Origin: Hofstenia miamia | Lineage: Eukaryota; Xenacoelomorpha; Acoela; Hofsteniidae | NCBI GenBank assembly: GCA_900660155.1 | Contig: CABFPE010000417.1 | Coordinates: 413,047 to 477,046 of the forward strand | DNA: 64,000 nucleotides | Direction: 5' to 3' | Shown: piece by piece, positions 24,384 to 35,159 of the stretch | Numbering within the stretch: position 1 is the first letter of the stretch | Layout: each line of letters starts with the position of its first letter | Notes under the pieces: generated by a model | Databases searched by the model: none | What the model saw: the letters and a program-made list of their open reading frames with translations, nothing else | What the model was told of the DNA's origin: nothing | Program-made: the position numbers and the translations under genes

Positions 24384-27300
24384 TCAAATGTTTAGGTCGC
24401 TTGTTTGCAGTACAAATAATTCATACTTCAACTTCTTCTTGAATTTATAGAGACACGTTTCATTTCTCAAATCCACAGGTAGCAAGTTAAACAGTGTAGG
24501 GCCACACACAGCGAAAGAGTGATCATATGCCACAGATTTTGATCTTGGAATAATCGCCTTGTTTCTCATCGTTCTCGAATTAACGTGAATTGATACCAGC
24601 TCTACAAGATAGTTCGGAGCCAATCCATTCATGCAATTCCACATTAACAGACATATTTTATATTTAATTCGATAGTTTATTTTGAGCCAATGGAGTCGAT
24701 ATATAGCAGGGCTGATGTGTGCACATTTATCTAGACCAAAAACAAATCTCGCACATCTGCTTTGCACGCACTGCAGTTTGTTACACCATATAGACAGCCA
24801 TTGATAAGGTGTAATTTAGATAGAATTAATGATCGCACAATGTTTGCACGTAATTCAGTATTTAAAGACTTTTGTATGTGATATAGATTTCTCAGCGAAA
24901 AGTTCGAGTACCTAACTAATTTAGAAATATGAGTATCAATTGACAGATCAAAATCAAGATATAATCCGAGATCCCTTCTCACTCCAATCGGTTTCTTGTT
25001 ATCGTTGCTTAGAATTGAAAATAATCATTTGGTTTTGTCACCATTTAGACATTGATAAGCGCTGGTTAGTAAAGTTTTCAAGTCATTAACAATTGTCTTT
25101 GAATTTTCAATTACAGAAAGTGCTTCGTGAGAAGAGTCCTTAAAACAGAGGAGGAATTGAGTATCATCTGCATAAAGGTAGTGTTGAAAGACTAATTCAT
25201 TTAGATGATGACTAATGAAAGCATTGTATGTAATTAATAGAAGCGGTCCCATGATTGATCCCTGTGGGACACCTGAGGTCGCTGAGCTTGTCCGTGAAAT
25301 TGAATCTTGCCATTTAACATAATTGCTTCNTAATTTAGATAGAATTAATGATCGCACAATGTTTGCACGTAATTCAGTACTTAAATACTTTTGTATGCGA
25401 TATAGATTTCTCAGCAAAAAGTTCGAGTACCTAACTAATTTAGAAATATGAGTATCCATTGACAGATCGGAATCAAGATATAATCCGAGATCCCGTATCT
25501 CACTCCGATTGGTTTCTTGACATCGTTGCTTAGAATTGAAAATAATCATTTCGGTTTTGTCACCATTTAGACATTGATAAGCGCTGGGTAGTAAAGGTTT
25601 GAAGTCATTAACAATTGTCTTTGAATTTTCAATTACAGAAAGTGCTTCGTGAGAAGAGTCCTTAAAACAGAGGAGGAATTGAGTATCATCTGCATAAAGG
25701 TAGTGTTGAAAGACTAATTCATTTAGATTATGACTAATGAAAGCATTGTATGTAATGAATAGAAGTGGTCCCAGGATTGATCCCTGTGGGACACCTGAGG
25801 TCGCTGAGCTTGTCCGTGAAATTGAATCTTGCCATTTAACATAATTGCTTCTGCCACAGAGATATGATCGTATCCATTTGAGAACAGAACCCTTGAGACC
25901 ACAACTTTCAAGGATCCAAAACAGAAGCTCATGATTCACTAGATCAAAAGCGGAACTTTGGTCAACTAATGTGAGCAGTACCCAAAAACCATTCTTCTTC
26001 GCTTTCAAGATATCATTTTTAATGCGTATCATGACAGTTTCCACTGAGTGATTTTTCCTATATGCTGATTGCCGCGAGGGTAGTATATCATATTTCTTAA
26101 AAAACGAGGTAACCTGATTACTCACTGCTTTTTTCAATAATCTTTGAAAGAAATTGAAGATTCGCAATGGGACGAAATCCATGCACAGTATTTTGACTGT
26201 TTGAGGATTGTTTTATGATAGGCGTTGTGACACTCAGTTTGGCCATTTTTAGTAATAATCGGAAGGCAGCAACAAGAATTAAGTCGTTTTTGATGTGCTT
26301 CGTGGGGAACACGTCCAATTCACAGGTTATAGATTTAAGTGAATTTATAATCTTTTCAACCTCCAGGTGTGACACGAAGGAGTTGAGAATTCAGGCTGAG
26401 AATATGATATCGACTCAAGATGTTTTCGAGGTTAGTTTCATTTTTAGCAAAACTTGAGTAATGATTATTTACCTTTCCATCAAAGTGTACTTTGAAATCA
26501 TTCGAAGTAATATCAGACTTAAGTTTGGCTTCTCCAGCCTTGCTTAATTCACTTAGTACACGATAGACCTTCTTCGAATTTCCTTGAAATTAGTTAAACT
26601 TATTTTTGAAGTAATTCTGCTTCTTCGCAATGGAGATTTCAACTACAGAATTTCTAAGACGAATATAATCGGATCGAGATTGATTGCTTCGTGACTTCAA
26701 GTAATATCGTTCAGCTTTCCTTCGTCTTGCTCTGAGTATCTTTATCTCGGAATCGAACCAGGCCTTCCCATGGTGGAGCTGTCTAACATAGATATTCCGG
26801 ACTGGTGCAAATGAGTTCCAAACGTTTCTCAAGCAAGAATTTGTTTTATCATAGCACTCATCAATGGATCCAATAGAATAGATATCATGACTAGCAAATT
26901 CTTCTGATAATTTAGATGCAAGATCCGACCAAATTATATTATTTGTGCTTCGGAAACTAATCTTAGCCTTTCTCTGATGATATACAGAACTTAGAAATGA
27001 CATTCCACAAAAATACGGCAAAATTATCTGGCAGAAAGTTGTACTCAGCAGATATATGAATATTTTCAACGAAGTTATCATTACTTCTAATGATAATTTG
27101 ATCAAGGGTGTTTCCTGATCTGTGGGTCGGAGTTTTTATGAGGTACTTGAGTGAGTGTTCATTCAAGAGTTGACACATAGCTTGAGTGGCAGAGATTTCA
27201 TCTTTACCAAAATGCACATTGAAATCTCCTAGCAGTAGTAATTGATAATTTAACAAAATACACGAGTCAAAATAGTCATTCAGATCAGTACGAAAATCAC

Positions 27301-27590
27301 TCAGATCAAGTGATGGTGGACGGTATATTAAAAACATCCTCATTCCAGAGGTCCTTAGGACGAGATCGTATTCAAGTGATTCAAAAGAATTGTATGCATT
27401 TGCCTCGATAAAACATAGATTTAGGCTCTGTTTAAAAATTACCGCCGCTCCACCGCCTCTGCCAGATAATCTCGGACTGTTATGCCATGAATATCCAGGA
27501 GGGCATATCTTATGTGAGACGTAATTGTCTTCAGTTCGCATCGATGTCTCAACGATGAAACAAATGTCTGCTTCATTTTCAAGAATCAAC
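24384..27590 (-). pseudogene. LINE ORF2: endonuclease and reverse transcriptase (CR1/L2-like)
   Basis: The protein would nick target DNA and reverse-transcribe the LINE RNA. The N-terminal endonuclease frame (27589-26963) shows ADICFIVETSM near its start, GRGGGAAVIF, YRPPSLD, LLLGDFNVHFG and PTHRSGNTLDQI, all expected of an APE-type nuclease. A linker frame follows (27105-26590) with KAWFDSEIKILRARRRKAER. The RT (26375-25025) has HGFRPIANLQFLSKIIEK, QSAYRKNHSVET, LVDQSSAFDLVNHELL (motif A, with a Gln before the Ser), SGVPQGSILGPLLF and YADDTQF (catalytic YADD). The C-terminal part (24982-24384) has SRCARFVFGLDKCAHISPAI and YRLHWLKINYRIKYKI, typical of CR1/L2. Frames change between blocks and near 26170, so it is inactive. 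The stop at 24384 precedes a short 3' UTR. Confidence 0.85.
24812..25851. repeat. 0.52-kb segment present twice around a single N (probable assembly duplication)
   Basis: Bases 24812-25329 and 25331-25851 are near-identical LINE ORF2 sequence in the same orientation; base 25330 is N. Copy differences are few, for example GTATTTAAAGACTT against GTACTTAAATACTT. Both copies encode the same RT motifs on the minus strand (VPQGSI-GPLL, YADDTQ). Two allelic or paralogous contig ends that were joined without merging would produce exactly this. Confidence 0.85.
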
Positions 27591-27824
27591 TCTTGAATTA
27601 AAGTCTCTTTGCAATTGACAGACCATGGATTTAAGAGAACACATGATAGTTTTTGGTTTCCAAAGCAATCACTCAGGTCTTGGAGTCAATTTGAGGGTAC
27701 AGATTGATAAGGTTTTCCGTGCACATAAAACACCAAGTTGCGAATCTTGATGTTGCTCTTTGTGTAATTTCCTGATTGTAGCAACTCCCATCGTGGCCGC
27801 AAGAGTTCTTTCTCCAATTTTCTT

Positions 27825-28660
27825 TCACTTTCTGATAGGCTTTAGAGATATAAATTTTCTTCGAGAAACTCCTGAGTTTATATGCATTAGCAACGATCTT
27901 CCTCGCATCCCAAGTAGTAAAGTTCTGTTTTTCCCCATTGTAAATTTGCCAATTCTCCTTAGTTCATCAATATTGACATCTTCACCTGTGTGGTTGATCA
28001 TTTCATTCACTTCATTCATCTCTGCACTTAACCTTTCTTGTGGCCTTGAATGATTTTGTTCGACCATGCTTCCAATACGTACGTAGTATTTGTGATCTGT
28101 GTCATTTTGTTCAAACACTTTGTCTATGTTAGAGTGACCATGCTCAATGTTCACATTCTTGTTCTTGAGTCTGTCAAGATAATTGTTAAATTATTTCTGA
28201 AATCCATCCATCTTCTGTTCAATAGCTTTCCATTTTATATCAAGAGACATATTTGGCTTGTCCACTTGATCACCCAATTTCTTATAGAATCCATCGATCT
28301 TATCTTCAATATTATCCAACTTAACACCCAGGGCGACTTTATCGCGAGACACACAGTGACCGCAAATCCATCTCATTACTCCAGTATCCGGCTTCTCAGA
28401 TATCTTGCAAATGTTAGAATAAGCGGCTTTAGAGAGACCAATGCAGGTAAAATGTGTATTGAAATTAACCATGAAGCACGTTAAATCATCATTTGTCGCA
28501 GTAGATAGCGAGCAATGCAAACACAACCGACCAGTATTAGTCATTATCATTATGAATTTTGTACGTACTTCAACACTACCTAGTATCGATTTCTTTAAAT
28601 GTGACACCTCGGTAGTCCCTGTTCCGTTTAAACTGTCTGATAACTCATTTGTTCGTTTCT
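27825..28660 (-). pseudogene. LINE ORF1 with a PHD-like zinc finger
   Basis: ORF1 of the CR1/L2-like LINE. The first block (about 28607-28191) has the zinc-ligand order C-x2-C (RLCLHCSL), then C, HFTC, and WICGHC, the spacing pattern of a PHD-type finger, followed by charged helices (KLDNIEDKIDGFYKKLGDQV) likely to form a coiled coil. The second block (28154-27825) continues with EMNEVNEMINHTGEDVN and ELRRIGKFTMGKNRTLLLGM, resembling the RNA-binding C-terminal part of such ORF1 proteins. A stop near 28191 and a frame change separate the blocks. The frame stays open upstream of 28607 (NELSDSLNGTGTTEVSHLKK) to a stop near 28665, so the true start is uncertain. PHD-type ORF1 proteins are known in CR1-group LINEs. 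Confidence 0.65.
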
Positions 28661-28783
28661 ACCTGGCTGTCAATTCTATTACCCCATCTGCTTGTCCAGC
28701 TGCTCCTCAATATGCTCGATCTAACAGTAACTTTGTATCTCTAAATGCTGCTCTCTCTTCATTCCCGATTTTTCTATCCCTTT

Positions 28784-29642
28784 CTATTTCTCATCCCTTA
28801 CTGTATACTCTTTGAATAACTCGAATCTTTTAAACGTCGTTTTGGTACTTCCAATTCTTCGAAAATTTACAATAGAGAGGTTTGAAGTAGGTTTGGTAAA
28901 TACCCCTCTTTCTATCATCCCATTCACTTTCTTTAACTGAATGTCAAGAAAAACACATTCCTTCTGATATTTCAAATGTAAATTTAATATTATCCTTTGC
29001 CTTAGAGAGATGGTTCATAAAGTTGATTGCATCTTCGTGGTTTTGAAATATGCAAAGTATATCATCTAAATACCGATAGTAATAACAATTATACAATGAT
29101 ATAACAACTTTCTCCAATTTATGCATGTAAATATCAGCTAACAATGGCGCTGAACTGCTACCCATAGATAGTCCATTAGTCTGAATGTAAAATTTGTCTT
29201 CTAGCTGAAACAGCCAATTTGAATATATAATTTTCATAATTTCTTTCAGATGGAACAATGATCTTATAGATAAATCTTTTGTTTTGTTCTCCTTCAATAG
29301 TGTGTATACATAATCTAAGCATTCCTCAATGTCTATGCTCGTATATAGTTCGCAGACATCAGCTGTAAGAAACCACATTTTTGAACAATCTGATGTTAAT
29401 ATTTGATCCAATCTGAGTATTGCATCCAATGAAATCTTCACTGTTGTGGATCTTATATTCTCTTTTAAATGTAGTATTAATTTGTAAAACAATCTATCAA
29501 ATACAGAATAAAAAGTGTACCTGCAGTCCATTATTGGCCTTCCCTTAGGTATTTCTCCAATGCAAGTTCTTACCAGTTTTTTATGTAGTTTTGGTGTAGA
29601 GGCATTTACTTCTTCTACTTTCCATTGAAAATGATTTCTCAT
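28784..29642 (-). pseudogene. Penelope-like reverse transcriptase core
   Basis: Within the 232-codon frame 29642-28944 the RT motifs follow in order: GEIPKGRPIMDCRYTF (fingers), LTADVCELYTSIDIEECLDY (motif A), GLSMGSSSAPLLADIYMHKL (motif B) and YYRYLDDILCIF (motif C, catalytic DD), then NIKFTFEISEGMC. The next block, FLDIQLKKVNGMIERGVFTK, is the thumb-side FLD motif and lies in another frame (28975-28784), so there is a frameshift near 28960. The combination of motif A DVCELYTSI, the S/G-MGS-APLLAD motif and FLD is characteristic of Penelope-like RTs and distinct from LINE RTs. Their usual product is a telomerase-related RT. Confidence 0.8.
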
Positions 29643-30590
29643 TTTTCATAAACCAGGAGTGATCGTAAATTTTATTATAATTTATATGCAGCTTTATATC
29701 CTCTTTTACCAATTTGAAATGATCTATGAATTCAATTTCAGTAATCATCTTATATTGTGTTTTCTCCATTTCGAAGTTACACATTATGGAATACTGCAAC
29801 TTTGACAGACACAAGAATGAATTACCCTTATCAGTTTTTTTTAATTATTATATTCTCCTTTTTCTTGATGTCATTGATCATAAAATCCAATTTTTTACAT
29901 TTACGATTTTTCTTCATAGTTCCACAAAGCAGAGGAATATTTGGAATGTTTGAAAGATCTGCTTTTCGTATTTCAGGCGTGTAGTTAGGAATATATGAAG
30001 GACCTTTAGATAATAGTTTTATAGATTGTCTAGAAAGGCAATTAGTAAAATCCTTCACTCCATCAATAATGCATTTTTGTTTACACCAATTCGTTCCATT
30101 GTGTCTTAGGTGCTTTGGCATGTTGCCAGTAATAAGTATAAAAAAGTTTATTTGCACTTAATATCTTCCTTTGACATCTAATGTGCAAGGTAAAACCATG
30201 ATAAGAATCATTAGGCTGCAGATTTTGCAAGAAAAGTCTTTCTCACATAGTTGTTTTTTAATTTCTTTCTTTCTCTCAATACTATTTAAATCAATTAAGC
30301 AAATATTTTCTGCATGATTTTTTTTCTTTTGGCGTGAATATGGATGAAACATATCCATAAATTCATTTCTGGAGTCATCCAGATTCTCACTTTCAGTTGG
30401 GTTTACATTTGAAGTACCTTCTCCATGGTTTGCACCACTTCATTTTGGTGCTGAGTTTCATTGCTTTGATTTCTGTTAGATGTTTCCACTTCATTAATAG
30501 CCTGAGCTTTACCAGGGTTATTCAACAGTTCTTCAGATTCAACAGAAGGTAAGACAGGGTACTGAAATTCCACCCTCGGTGGTACCTCTA
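28790..30590 (-). mobile_element. Penelope-like retroelement, truncated
   Basis: The minus-strand coding region reads in order: about 30360-30158 (Lys-rich N-terminal part), 30157-29831 (QSIKLLSKGPSYIPNYTPEI, a conserved N-terminal motif of the group), 29814-29581, then the RT core 29642-28944 and its end to 28784. Frame changes divide these pieces. The C-terminal GIY-YIG endonuclease that canonical Penelope elements carry is not visible; the sequence runs into the LINE ORF1 region instead, so the element is 3'-truncated or belongs to an endonuclease-lacking type. No terminal repeats were found. Confidence 0.75.
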
Positions 30591-30599
30591 TAGTCTTAT

Positions 30600-30672
30600 T
30601 ACTATTATTATTACTGTAGATTTTGTATACATATATTGCGCAATAAATTTGCTCTGATTCTTATTATTTCAT
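30600..30672 (+). mobile_element. Possible short LINE 3'-tail fragment
   Basis: The sequence TTACTATTATTATTACTGTAG followed by GCAATAAATTTGCTCTGATT and CTTATTATT resembles the 3' end of the + strand LINE at 54290-54335 (GCAATAAATTTGCTTTGACT, CTTATTATT). It may be a tail-only insertion between the Penelope-like and R4-like elements, or part of either of them. Confidence 0.35.
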
Positions 30673-30678
30673 TACTTG

Positions 30679-31425
30679 TCACAGCTTCATGCTGGTATCC
30701 TTCTCAGCTCGGGGAACTCTCCAGTTCCCAGGGAGTCTGAGAGCTTTCCTCAGGACTCTAGCTGTTCCTAACAATGTTGCCTTCTGTGCTACCGATCCTC
30801 CGCACTTTGTTACTCCCAACTCCTCCAAGTATATCTTATGCTTCTTACTCACTGCTCCTAGTGCTCCTATAACTACCAGGACTACTTCAACATTCTTTAA
30901 CTTCCACAGCCTTTCTATTTCCTCTGTCAACTCCCTGTACTTGTTTATTTTGTCTTTCTCCTTGCTTTCTACATTTCTGTCCTTTGGTACTGCTATGTCT
31001 ATCACTTTTCCCAATCTTTTCTCTTTGTCTACCACTACTATGTCTGGTCTCCGTGCTTCTATTACCTTGCTTGTTTGTATGTTGAAGTCCCACAGTATCT
31101 TAACCTTCTCATTTTCTATGACGCCCTGTGGTTTGTGATCATACCACTTGTCTCCTGCTTCTAACCCATGCTGCCTGTGCAAACTCCAGTGTACCATTCT
31201 TCCCACCTCGTCATGCCTAATCTTATACTCATTATGTGCCAATTTCTCACACCCTGCTATCAAATGATCTACTGTCTCCGCCTCTTTCTTACATAGCCTA
31301 CACTTATCACTTACTTCTACTCTTCTGTCTATATGCTTCTTCACCCAGTTTTTTCTTATTGCTTTCCCCCTTGCTGCCATTATCAGTGCTTCTGTTTCAC
31401 TTTTTAGTCCTGCCTTCTTTAACCA
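30679..31425 (-). pseudogene. R4-like LINE ORF, C-terminal part: CCHC finger and restriction-like endonuclease
   Basis: An open frame of more than 230 codons on the minus strand. Counting from the internal ATG at 31380, a zinc knuckle C27-x2-C30-x8-H39-x4-C44 (CRLCKKEAETVDHLIAGC) precedes the endonuclease: KWYDHKPQGVIEN, KILWDFNIQTSKVIEARRPD, then VIDIAVPKD. R-PD around residues 111-113 and D128 fit the RPD...D pattern of the PD-(D/E)XK-type nuclease found in the R2/R4 groups, which cuts the target for integration. PVVIGALG-like sequence (VVIGALGAVSKKHKIYLEEL) follows, as in R4 relatives. The frame continues upstream of 31380 (WLKKAGLKSETEALIM) to the N at 31426. There is no internal stop, so this copy may be relatively young. 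Confidence 0.75.
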
Positions 31426-31426
31426 N

Positions 31427-31880
31427 TGCCCTCGTCATTAAGAGTTCCAACAGCAGTTTTAGTGTTTGGTAACTGAATCATAAATAGGAAAAAAAATTTT
31501 TTTCGTCAAATTTGACTCCACTTGCAACTATGTTATTGAGATATTAAAATTTTCGGTTCTCTTGAAAATTGAATATTTGTGAATATTTATATTTATTGAG
31601 CATGAAATGATCCGCAAATATTTTGAAATTTTTAACTTACAATAAGTCGATAAATTACAAACTTTAACTTCAGTAAATCAAATTTTACTTCAATAGATCT
31701 TTAAGAATATTGTGTAAAATTGTAATTTATAATACTTACAAAATGCACATACATGTCACATTATTGCACAGAAAAAATTGCTGTTACATTTTAAGTTTAC
31801 ACTACAAAGGTAAACATGCTTTTAAACAATATTTTAAAATTTTCTTATGGATTTTTGGCATATTTTCAAAGATTCCACTG
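31427..31880. other. 454-base patch between two N bases, probable assembly insertion
   Basis: Bounded by N at 31426 and 31881. The 26 bases before the first N (31400-31425) and after the second (31882-31907) are identical (CTTTTTAGTCCTGCCTTCTT plus TAACCA). Removing the patch and one overlap copy rejoins the R4-like reading frame. The patch itself is AT-rich and has no recognised content. It looks like a small contig placed inside an unmerged join. Confidence 0.75.
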
Positions 31881-31881
31881 N

Positions 31882-32766
31882 CTTTTTAGTCCTGCCTTCT
31901 TTAACCACTTGTTGCTTTCTTCTCTGTCATATTTTTCTGTGTTCCTCCAGTATTCTCCATGAATTGTCTTCTGCCTATACCTGGTTTTCTCAGTAATTCC
32001 AGCCTACTCTGGTATGCTGTCTTTCTTTCACTCTCAGTTCTTATCTTCCTTAACTCCTTAATGACCACCAGTATTGACCCTCTAGGGTGTGCTTCTACGT
32101 ATTGCTTTAGCCCTAGTGCTTCTGCTTCTACAGTTTCCTCCACACTTATCAGTCCTTTCCCTCCCTTATGCCTTGCTATGTACAGTCTATCTACATCTCC
32201 ATTTAAGTTGAATGCTCTCTCTGCTGCTAGTATCTTCCTTGTCTCCCTGTCTAATTCCTTCAGTTCATTCTTGTTCCACGTAACTATTCCTGCGGAATAT
32301 CTCAATACTGGTATTGCCCATGTATTAATTGCTTTTATACTATTTTGCCCATTCAATGCTGACTTCTGTAGTACCTTCCTTAATCTCCTCTTGTATTCTT
32401 TCCTTAGCCTCATCTTCATTTCCTCGGGATCTGTTCTGTCCTTCTCTATTACTCCTAAGTACTTGTACCCCTCCTTGACTTCCTCAATCTTATCACCACT
32501 GCTTGTCCTCAAACCATCTCCATCTATGCACTTGCCTCTGGTCATTGTCACTGTCGCACATTTTCCTAATCCAAATTCCAACTCAGAATCTCTGCTTGCC
32601 TTCTCCAATGTCTCCACTTGCTTCTGCAACATCTTCCTTGAACTAGCATACATCTTCAGGTCGTCCATGTACCACAGGTGACTCACTGCTCTACCATTCT
32701 TCTCCAACTTATACCCTATGCCTGTCTCCTTTAACTTTTCTGTGATGGGGATTAAGCTATTGTTAC
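31882..32766 (-). pseudogene. R4-like LINE ORF, reverse transcriptase part
   Basis: The frame on the minus strand starts in the RT palm: ETGIGYKLEKNGRAVSHLWY then MDDLKMYASS, giving the catalytic Y-MDD (motif C; MDD in place of ADD is usual in R4-type elements). Thumb sequences follow: FGLGKCATVTMTRGK, EEVKEGYKYLGVIEKD, NTWAIPVLRYSAGIVTWNK and LDRETRKILAAERAFNLNGD, then DRLYIARHKGGKGLISVEET, matching the R4 thumb region. The RT fingers and motifs A and B are missing, so the copy is 5'-truncated, the usual result of incomplete target-primed reverse transcription. It leads into the nuclease part after the N-bounded patch. Confidence 0.75.
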
Positions 32767-34939
32767 TATTATGTGAGAAGTTTTGCCAGTCGACAGTAAT
32801 CTACCAGCTTTTGTATGCAATGTTCAATAAGAAACTTCAGCATCTCTGATTCAGGTTGCAATAATAGCTAGTCTTGAACGTTTTCTACTAGAGCGAGGGC
32901 GATGCAATCTTGCAATGTGACCTATTGTCAATTTATCTCTTCGTTTGATTATAAAACCTCAAGTGTAAGTGAATATGTATCTTTTTCTAATTGTCGAAAT
33001 ATGCGTAAATGATTAATTTATTTCTTACACTTATTAGCTTATATCTTAGCATTTTTGCAATTTTGCCAACAGTTGTATTCAGCAATGCTAAAAATCAATG
33101 TTAGTTGTGAAAACGTAGGTAACATTTTTATTTTAGTCACTTCAAGGACTGTCATTCAATTCTTTTGTATTTTGTTAGAATTAGTTTTCGAGCCAATTGA
33201 CGATAATCCAAACAAAAGTAATCTGTATTGTTGATTGATTTAACCAAATTTTATTTATTATGCTTCACAAACTGCTTTTCTGTAGTAGTACTAACGATAT
33301 TTTTTTGAAAGATGTCGCACAGTGAATATCTGAAAGAGCTTATTCGATTGTGATTATCACAGGAACAAGACAAAATTTTAATGATCGAAGTCTGGTTTTC
33401 AAGCTGTCGGACATCTTCATTTATAAGAACAACATCAAAAATAACCTTTGAACTCAAATTAGGCAACCACCCGACATTTTTTCTTTTTTACCATTTTTAA
33501 TTGTTTTTTTCTATACCTTGAGGGTAGGAGGAACAACATCTTATACTCTCCAGTTGCTAAATATGGATCATAAAGGAAAACCTGAGTGTGCATGGTTCAA
33601 TCAATTGCACACGATTTAACAAGAAGAAACTTAGTCTTAGTTATTATCGACTGTTTCTGATTCATCATTGTAAATAGTATCAGTTTCTTTTGTTGTTTGT
33701 TGGAAATAAGTTTCTTTAATGATAATATATCATCTTCGGTCTCAAATTCAATTTGTCAGATTTAAAGATCAGATGCAACATCGATTGACGGGCCAACTAT
33801 TCTGGCATACAGTCTCAACTATTAATTTGTTTGTTTTGTTCTCTTTAAGTAAACACGGTTTAGAAAAAACTTTCAGTTAGAGGATTCTCAATTTAGGTTT
33901 TCCTACAGTTTCAAAATTTGGGTTTATTTTTATTAAGACATCATCATTACATAAATTGATTTGCCAAAGTCGTTAATAAGGATCTTGAATAATAAGTTTT
34001 ATGTAGAAAGGTTTAATGCTTTATTATGCTTACGTAATCTTTGTGTTGGCTTACATGCGTAACAAATTATACACGCAAGCATTTCTCTTCTTGAGAATAA
34101 TAAAATGTCAAATTAAACGATTCGCGGTTTCTTACCTTTATGTCCAAAGCTATTTTTACGCAAACTAACCAATAAAGTCAATTTATGGAAATTTGTGGTA
34201 AAACCCATACGATATCACCTTTATCAGAAGTTATGATTTAAATTTTCTTTCTTAGAAAAGCGACTATTATCCTGGATTTTCATGGTTTTGTTGTGGTATA
34301 AAATGATAGCAAACCGGGGAGAAAAGATTTAATCCATTCAGAGGATCAATAATTTCTTAAAATTCCTTTGATGTAGATCACTACGATTAAATCCACTTAA
34401 TTTTTCTTTGATTTTCATTCGGGTTGTGGCTTTAAATCATTCACGCGGGGATATCTAAATGCACTGAATTTCGATGGCACTATGTATAATATATTTCGCT
34501 GGCTTGTAGCAACTGTCAATAACCACCTTTAGTAAAAAATATCACAATTTCAAGAATAATTTAAAACAACTGGAGATATCAACTTATAGTCAAATATCGA
34601 CTGTCCTATTGGATTTTCAGGCATAATTTTAGAATATTTAACTCCATATATTTAAAATAGTTAGCATCTACTTTCAGCGATTTGATGGTATTAAATTCAC
34701 ACAATTTTCAAATTTCCTAATCGGCATGAAATAAGTTTTTAGAATATATGGGAAAATGGTTTGAATTTTAAAAAGACGTGTGCAACTTACAGTTGACAAT
34801 TTGAAATTGATTTTTCTTGCAAAATTCAATAACGTAAAAATTGTTCAGAGTAAGGTGAACAAATATTGTTCAATTAAAATATTTTTAGCTTTAATTTTTT
34901 GGACGCATAAGCTAGAAAATTTTATCTGCGAGGGCCTAG
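32767..34939. other. Intronic stretch: nothing recognised
   Basis: AT-rich, stop-rich sequence between the R4-like LINE and the next host exon. No gene, inverted repeat or family resemblance supported. Confidence 0.5.
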
Positions 34940-34997
34940 GTTTACAGATGCCGAAGCCGCTTTCCCAAATACCTGGAATCGAAATATTCTCTTCTAG
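34940..34997 (+). CDS. Host gene, third visible exon (candidate)
   Basis: Fifty-eight bases that satisfy both phase constraints at once: the exon begins with two bases completing the codon opened at 14229 and ends with two bases completed by the C at 35160. The peptide is (R)LQMPKPLSQIPGIEIFSS(S), Pro-rich and unlike the AT-rich background translation. The acceptor (gggcctag) has a poor pyrimidine tract and the donor (gtttca) is non-consensus, so this is the weakest exon of the set. A different acceptor eight bases downstream (tttacag) would break the frame. The intron to the next exon is only 162 bases. Confidence 0.4.
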
Positions 34998-35159
34998 GTT
35001 TCAAAACTCGCTCGGTATTGTTCTTTTCAAATGATACTACCCGTTGATAATTTTGCCAACTCTTCGGTGTGTTCAATTATAACAGTAATTTAATTCGCAT
35101 TATTAGGAATAAAAAAATGCATTTTTCTATCACTATGCATTTTTATTTTAATGTTTTAG

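Larger units (their letters stand above)
24052..28700 (-). mobile_element. CR1/L2-like LINE with ORF1 and ORF2, 3' tail of (TTG)n
   Basis: One non-LTR retrotransposon on the minus strand. ORF1 is at about 28607-27825 and ORF2 at about 27590-24384; the 3' end is a trinucleotide tail seen on the + strand as (CAA)n at 24052-24092, as expected for this group. The 3' UTR is interrupted by a 225-bp palindromic MITE (24104-24328). ORF2 contains an apurinic-type endonuclease, a reverse transcriptase and a conserved C-terminal region. There are several frame breaks, and a 0.5-kb segment appears twice around a single N at 25330, probably an assembly fault. The 5' boundary against the Penelope-like element is unclear (28620-28800). 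Confidence 0.85.
30673..32766 (-). mobile_element. R4/Dong-like LINE with restriction-like endonuclease, 5'-truncated
   Basis: Minus-strand remnant of a non-LTR retrotransposon whose nuclease follows the RT. The 5' edge at about 32766 begins inside the RT palm (LIPITEKLKETGIGYKL) and the coding end is at 30679. The middle is interrupted by a 454-base patch bounded by two N bases (31426 and 31881) and flanked by a 26-bp overlap, which looks artificial; without it the frame runs on. GC content and long open frames are visibly higher than in the neighbourhood. Together with the CR1/L2-like LINE and the Penelope-like element it forms a cluster of three retroelements in one orientation. Confidence 0.75.

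Noticed and set aside
24812-25851. Tandem duplication of the LINE RT as a biological event
   Set aside because: The two copies meet at a single N, as do the other odd duplications in this window, which points to an assembly join.
28191-28607. PHD-type finger as a host chromatin gene
   Set aside because: It is followed directly by LINE ORF2 on the same strand and has the layout of a CR1-group ORF1, so it is a retroelement gene.
30689-32681. Long plus-strand open frames at 30689-31138 and 31959-32681
   Set aside because: They are shadows of the R4-like LINE coded on the minus strand, whose motifs (YMDD, CCHC, RPD) are unmistakable.
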